From the NCBI GenBank assembly GCA_964035575.1, contig OZ037913.1, positions 124,001 to 188,000 on the forward strand: a stretch of DNA of 64,000 nt, written 5' to 3'. A program made the position numbers and the translations under genes. The notes beneath the pieces were generated by a model, which did no database searches, had not been told where the DNA came from, and worked only from the letters and a program-made list of their open reading frames with translations. This stretch comes from Rhynchopus sp. YZ270_cl-10 (taxonomy: Eukaryota > Euglenozoa > Diplonemea > Diplonemida > Diplonemidae). Shown piece by piece: positions 59,802-64,000 of this stretch (positions within the stretch are counted from its first letter, which is position 1; each line of letters opens with the position of its first letter).

Positions 59802-61226
59802 ATGGGTAACTGTTCCTCCCAGCCGGCTGCGCCGAAGCAACAGCAGAAGAGCGCACCTTCACCTGTCAACGCAGCGAAGCCCACCAACAAGCCCGCTGAG
59901 ACAAAGCCAGAGGCAAAGCCTGAGGTCAAGGAGGAGGATGCACAGGCACCTGCCGAAGCTGTTGTAGAGGAGCCTGCAGCTGAGCCCAAGGCCGCACCTG
60001 AGGCACCTATGTCCGTCCCAAAGGAGGCAGAAGATGAGGAAAAGCCCGACACTCCTGCACAGGAGCCCGAGGTCGCTCCAGTGGAGGAGACACCCGAGGA
60101 GAAGGAGGAGGAGGTCGTGCCCGAGCCCATCCCGGAGATCGTCGAGCCCGAGCCCGAGCCCGAGGTGGAGCCAGAGGTGGTGGAGCCCGAGCCTGAGGTG
60201 ATCGTGTCGGAGCCCTTCGTCGCGGAGGTGAAGGTGGTCGTGCTTGACGAGCTTGCTGTGTTGGTGAAGTCTGTTGACGATGCAGACTCGACAGCAAAGG
60301 GCGCGACCTTCGCAAAGGACGCTGTCCGCGACACACCCTTCGCACACCGTGTTGCCCTCCTCGCAGCCTTCAGCCACAAGCACATCGTGCAGACCCTCCA
60401 GGTCGTCTCCAAGGCAGACGACGTTGTGGTCGTTACCGAAGACGTCCCCGCCTTCACACAGGACGCTGCCCTCAGTGAGGACGCCGCGCGCGACATCTTC
60501 CGCCAGGTGCTGAGTGCCGTGCACTACCTGCACGCACAGAATGTTACGCTTGGTGACCTGGGTGTGTCGAGCCTACGTTCCCTCGAGGATGTTGTCAAGG
60601 TCAGTGTGGGGAGCGTCTCTGATGCCGACAAGGCGGCGGACGTAAAGGGTCTTGGGTCGCTGCTCTACACGCTTCTCACGAACGAGGCTGTGTCCGAGGA
60701 CGCAGCCTTCCCAGGGGTGTCTGTGGAGTTGAAGGAGTTCATTACACTGCTGCTCTCGGGGGATGTTGCGCTGGAGGCAGTGCTCTCGCATGAGTGGGTT
60801 GCCGCAGGAGGCTTCGAGCTTGCAGCAGAAGAGTCAGTCGATGCTTCGGCAGTGGAGAAGCTGGAGTCTACACTGACCACAGCGCTTGCCGCAAAAGAGG
60901 AGCCCGTTGTTGAGGAGGTGAAGGTAGAGGAGGTGAAGGTGGAGGAGCCCCCTGTCTCGAAGAAGCCCAGCCACAAGGAGCTTAAGACAAAGGGCAGCTT
61001 CAGCTCAGACAAGAAGAGAAGTCCCGTCATGTCTGCCCAGAAGCCCCCAGCTGAGAAGAAGGTTGCCGGAACACCCGAGTCCAAGCCCAAGGTTAGCCCA
61101 ACAAGAACAACCAGAGCAGCCGCACCCACCGCAAAATCATCGCCCGCAGCAAAGCCCGCAGGAGCACGGGCCGGAGTGGCAAAGCCCGCAGCAAAACCTG
61201 CAGCAAAGAAGACCACCCGGAAGTAA
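59802..61226 (+). CDS. MGNC-start pseudokinase-like protein
   Basis: 474 residues. Residues 1-140 form a disordered anchor (MGNCSSQPAAPKQQQK, then E/P/A-rich repeats such as EPEPEPEVEPEVVEPE); Gly2 and Cys4 suggest myristoylation plus palmitoylation. Residues about 150-340 have a protein-kinase-like plan: HKHIVQTLQVVSKADDVVVV (N-lobe strands and hinge), LSEDAARDIFRQVLSAVHYL (helix E), DKAADVKGLGSLLYTLLT (helix F region) and LSHEWV (end of the C-lobe). The catalytic loop reads NVTLGDLG instead of HRD..N and no DFG is present (SVGSVSDAD), so it is probably a pseudokinase. The C-terminal 100 residues are basic and disordered (SSPAAKPAGARAG). The closest active relatives would be CAMK-type kinases; this is inference. 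Confidence 0.7.
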   Translation: MGNCSSQPAAPKQQQKSAPSPVNAAKPTNKPAETKPEAKPEVKEEDAQAPAEAVVEEPAAEPKAAPEAPMSVPKEAEDEEKPDTPAQEPEVAPVEETPEEKEEEVVPEPIPEIVEPEPEPEVEPEVVEPEPEVIVSEPFVAEVKVVVLDELAVLVKSVDDADSTAKGATFAKDAVRDTPFAHRVALLAAFSHKHIVQTLQVVSKADDVVVVTEDVPAFTQDAALSEDAARDIFRQVLSAVHYLHAQNVTLGDLGVSSLRSLEDVVKVSVGSVSDADKAADVKGLGSLLYTLLTNEAVSEDAAFPGVSVELKEFITLLLSGDVALEAVLSHEWVAAGGFELAAEESVDASAVEKLESTLTTALAAKEEPVVEEVKVEEVKVEEPPVSKKPSHKELKTKGSFSSDKKRSPVMSAQKPPAEKKVAGTPESKPKVSPTRTTRAAAPTAKSSPAAKPAGARAGVAKPAAKPAAKKTTRK

Positions 61227-62869
61227 ACAACTCTATGAAGCAAAATAGCACAACAAAAGAACAGAAAAAACAAATTTTAATAAAAAAAAGCAAAGCATAT
61301 CTAGTTATTCTGCAGAGCACTCACCCCCCACCCTTTCCCTGCCAAGGAAGGATCATTCTGCCACTCTTGCTGCCCTCGTCCCCTCTCAGCACATCTTGCT
61401 CAAAAAAAAAAGCAAGCAGGATGTGTTTCCATATCACTCTGGGGACAGGGTTTTTCTTTTTGCAAGGAGGCTGAAGAGAAAGAAAAGAAAAGTAGAGGTC
61501 TTTTTTTTCAGGTCTGATTGTCTGTCAGTTTCTGTGCTCCCCCATTTTTTTGTCCTCCAGGTCTTTCAAATAAAAAAATTGTCGTTATTTTATTCCCCTT
61601 TCTTTTTTAATTTTCTCAGCTGATTTTTCCCCCCCTATTCTTGCTCAAATGTTTTGAGAGGGAAAAAAAAAATAAGACTTTTTTTTTTTGAATATTATAT
61701 GATACAGTCAAACGTATTCGATGCCTATTGTGTATTGGGTACGTTTTTTATCGCGATATATGACCGCTAAGAACCACAGTGTGCGCATACTGCACTTTGC
61801 AACGACGGATGATAGGTGGTGGTGTGCATCGTAGCTCTGGATAGAAACCACATAGAGGCCCTGAGGTATCTCATTGAGATTCCTCCTCTGACCCCGCCTC
61901 TTATAAAAACAATAAAAAAAAGAACGTTTAAGGATCAAACATCCTTTTACTCCTTTTTTTTTCTTCCCTTCCTCTCACGCCAAAACTTCTTTTTCACGAC
62001 GGTTTCGCTCGAAATCGCGCGTTTTCTTTGTAGTGCATATTCACCCCCCTTCCATACCAATAACGCTAGTAGTCAATTCCCCCCCACGTTTTGTTTTTTT
62101 TTTTCTCTTCCCACCCAAGTAGGGATATTCCGTTCCTATTCATTGTATTTGAAAAGAAAAGAAAAGAAAAAAAAAATGCATTTTTTTTTTGTTTTCAGTT
62201 CCCTCCCCCAGTGTTGCGTGTCGTGTTCATCCCAGTTGGATATGCACTGTCACAAATGATGCATTGGTTCCCCTCTTTTAGTTCAGTATTCTTCGTGATT
62301 GAAAAAAAAAACAAAAATTGTTTTTTGTGGAGCACACTCTAGGGTGGCTACACTGATACAACCAAGTTTTCAAAAAATAAAATAAAATTGCTCGTTGTAT
62401 ATTGTTCGGATATGAGTACAAAACGATAGTGTCAAGTGAATGAGCATCCTCGGAAGCGAACACCAATGCACCAAAGTTTTTTTTAAAAAGGGGGAAAGAA
62501 GGAAAAATATAGCAATACCACAGAACAGCCTTCTACTCAGTATTGTGCTCAGACGGCCTCGTTGAAAGGTGCGTGAGAAAACTCTTCTAGGTCTGAGTAA
62601 TATATCTCATATAGTCACACCAAATAGTCGTGCTCAAACTGTCTTTCCTTTGTCATGATACGGGAATATACATGGCAAAAAAAAATAAAGCAAAAAGCAA
62701 AAAAAAGTATACCAAGCAAAACAATAGTAAACCGCATTTTGATGTTTTATTGTTGCCACAACCACTTAATTGCAATCATAAGTACACCAATCATCCTTAC
62801 GTTGTTCTGAGAGCCTTTCCTCACGATGCTGAGACGTTGCCACATCACAACAGCGAACAACCAAACCAC
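61227..62869. other. 3' flank of the pseudokinase gene, T/A-rich
   Basis: Runs of A and T, with no frame that I can support. Sequence complexity rises after 62,740 toward the beta-tubulin upstream region. Confidence 0.5.
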
Positions 62870-62929
62870 AACCGGATAAACTCCACGGTTTCCCTGGAGG
62901 CTTTTTAACCACCAGACCCTCGGTGAGAG
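62870..62929 (+). ncRNA. Stem/U-run/stem motif upstream of beta-tubulin, copy 1
   Basis: AACCGGATAAACTCCACGGT onward: stem CTCCA...TGGAG, then GGCTTTTTAACC, then CACC...GGTG. It is repeated at 63199-63268 with the same stems but a longer first loop. A single-stranded U-run between two stems recalls Sm-class small RNAs, but the units may equally be a duplicated promoter piece or a MITE. Confidence 0.3.
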
Positions 62930-63198
62930 AACACACACTGCGGCAAGGCAAGGCAATGCAATGTGGGAGGGTAGAGGGAGGAACGGGGAACTGGGAACTG
63001 GGAAGGACCTTGAGAGCAGAGGGACACTGCTTTGTGCTGTCTTTGTTGTGGATGTGATGACAATTCTTTTGAATATGCCGCCCCAGTCGGAGCCTCAACC
63101 GAGAGCGATGCCCGAAAAGGCAATACCAATAACCCTTAGGACACCTCTCATCATTCTAGACAGCACACGGACACGACGTTGGCATCATGCTTGTAAGC

Positions 63199-63268
63199 AA
63201 CCGGATTAACTCCACGGTTTCCCTCCCAACTCTGTGGAGGCTTTTTAACCACCAGACCCCGGTGAGAG
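63199..63268 (+). ncRNA. Stem/U-run/stem motif, copy 2
   Basis: The same block with an extended first stem (CTCCAC...GTGGAG, the loop longer by about ten bases), then GGCTTTTTAACCACCAGACC. It lies 289 nt before the beta-tubulin ATG. Confidence 0.3.
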
Positions 63269-63499
63269 TGAAGTGGTCATGTGTCCCAGAACTAGTACCA
63301 GTACACGCAAGACACAAGGCAGACTGCGCAGGGTGAGGTTGGGATGAGGGTTGTTGGGGAACTTGGGGTAGGTTGAGCTGTGAAGGGACCTGTGTGGGTT
63401 GGAGATGCGAATGGACACTTGGTTGAGAGGTGTGCATCACATGGGAGGGGACTGAAGGGAACGCCACCTGGAACAGACCCGACACAAGAGACCATTCAC

Positions 63500-63523
63500 C
63501 ACACACCACCCTCACTTTTACAG
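63500..63523 (+). promoter_or_regulatory. Likely trans-splice acceptor of beta-tubulin
   Basis: ACACCACCCTCACTTTTACAG; the AG at 63522-63523 is 33 nt before the ATG. Confidence 0.55.
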
Positions 63524-63556
63524 AAACCACACAAGGTAAAGACAAAACCAGACAAA

Positions 63557-64000
63557 ATGAGAGAGATCGTCTCAATCCAGGGAGGACAGTGCGGTAACCA
63601 GATCGGTTCCAAGTTCTGGGAGGTCGTGTCCGACGAGCATGGAGTGGACCCCACCGGCACCTACCAGGGAGACTCCGACCTGCAGCTGGAGCGCATCAAC
63701 GTGTACTTCAACGAGGCGACTGGAGGACGCTACGTGCCCCGTGCCGTGCTGATGGACCTTGAGCCAGGTACCATGGACTCCGTTCGCGCGGGACCCTACG
63801 GACAGATCTTCCGCCCGGACAACTTCGTCTTCGGACAGACTGGAGCCGGAAACAACTGGGCCAAGGGACACTACACCGAGGGAGCAGAGCTGATTGACTC
63901 CGTGCTTGACGTGTGCCGTAAGGAGGCTGAGAGCTGCGACTGCCTGCAGGGATTCCAGCTGTCCCACTCCCTCGGAGGAGGTACCGGATCCGGAATGGGA
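63557..64000 (+). CDS. Beta-tubulin, N-terminal third (partial)
   Basis: The first 148 residues, [20 protein letters not shown] onward. The MREI autoregulation tetrapeptide, the GQCGNQ nucleotide loop, and the tubulin signature GGGTGSG at the window edge are all present, with no gap or intron. It is the structural subunit of microtubules. Several positions ([44 protein letters not shown]) agree better with kinetoplastid/euglenozoan beta-tubulins than with animal or plant ones, from memory. Codons are strongly GC-ending, as expected of a highly expressed host gene. The 3' two thirds are outside the window. Confidence 0.97.
   Translation, partial: MREIVSIQGGQCGNQIGSKFWEVVSDEHGVDPTGTYQGDSDLQLERINVYFNEATGGRYVPRAVLMDLEPGTMDSVRAGPYGQIFRPDNFVFGQTGAGNNWAKGHYTEGAELIDSVLDVCRKEAESCDCLQGFQLSHSLGGGTGSGMG

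Overview
The window reads as nuclear DNA of a unicellular eukaryote, most likely a euglenozoan and possibly a diplonemid. Six host genes or gene starts (1, 3.7, 7.76, 54.6, 59.8 and 63.6 kb, plus one at 46.5 kb) each carry a pyrimidine tract and an AG 4-40 nt before the ATG, the layout of spliced-leader trans-splicing acceptors. The beta-tubulin N-terminus is kinetoplastid-like (for example [24 protein letters not shown]). Conventional GT-AG introns also occur. The lineage is an inference; no spliced-leader gene was found.

Layout. 1-8.2 kb: a partial membrane-protein gene, an HNH-type gene, the first exon of a coiled-coil gene, and several inverted-repeat elements, including a piggyBac remnant with TTAA ends. 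8.24-24.08 kb: one satellite array of a 14-bp unit (about 1,130 copies) with kilobase-scale internal duplications. 24.5-26.7 kb: two elements of one unnamed family (A and B types), which carry 57-bp repeats, a run of strong hairpins and palindromic ends. 26.7-46.3 kb: a Polinton/Maverick with protein-primed DNA polymerase, double-jelly-roll capsid protein, integrase, pX-like protein, adenovirus-type protease, PLA2-like protein, penton-like minor capsid and packaging ATPase. It is broken by at least two insertions: a 3.35-kb non-coding element with TA target duplications inside the capsid gene, and a hAT transposon with an apparently complete two-intron transposase at the end of the integrase gene.

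46.5-48.8 kb: a three-exon host P-loop ATPase gene whose first intron holds an inverted B-type element. 49.7-51.8 kb: a 2.05-kb single-ORF DDE transposon with matching terminal repeats and a short target duplication, so it looks young. 51.8-52.2 kb: a small island of the same 14-bp satellite. 52.8-53.75 kb: another A-type element. 54.6-64 kb is the host-like end: two MGNC-start (myristoylation/palmitoylation-type) proteins, the second a pseudokinase-like protein, then long T/A-rich spacers with MITEs, and the start of beta-tubulin.

The most unusual material is the A/B element family, the satellite's higher-order structure, the paired hairpins at convergent Polinton genes, and a duplicated stem/U-run/stem motif upstream of beta-tubulin. 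No coordinate could be checked by search; family calls rest on motifs read by eye.
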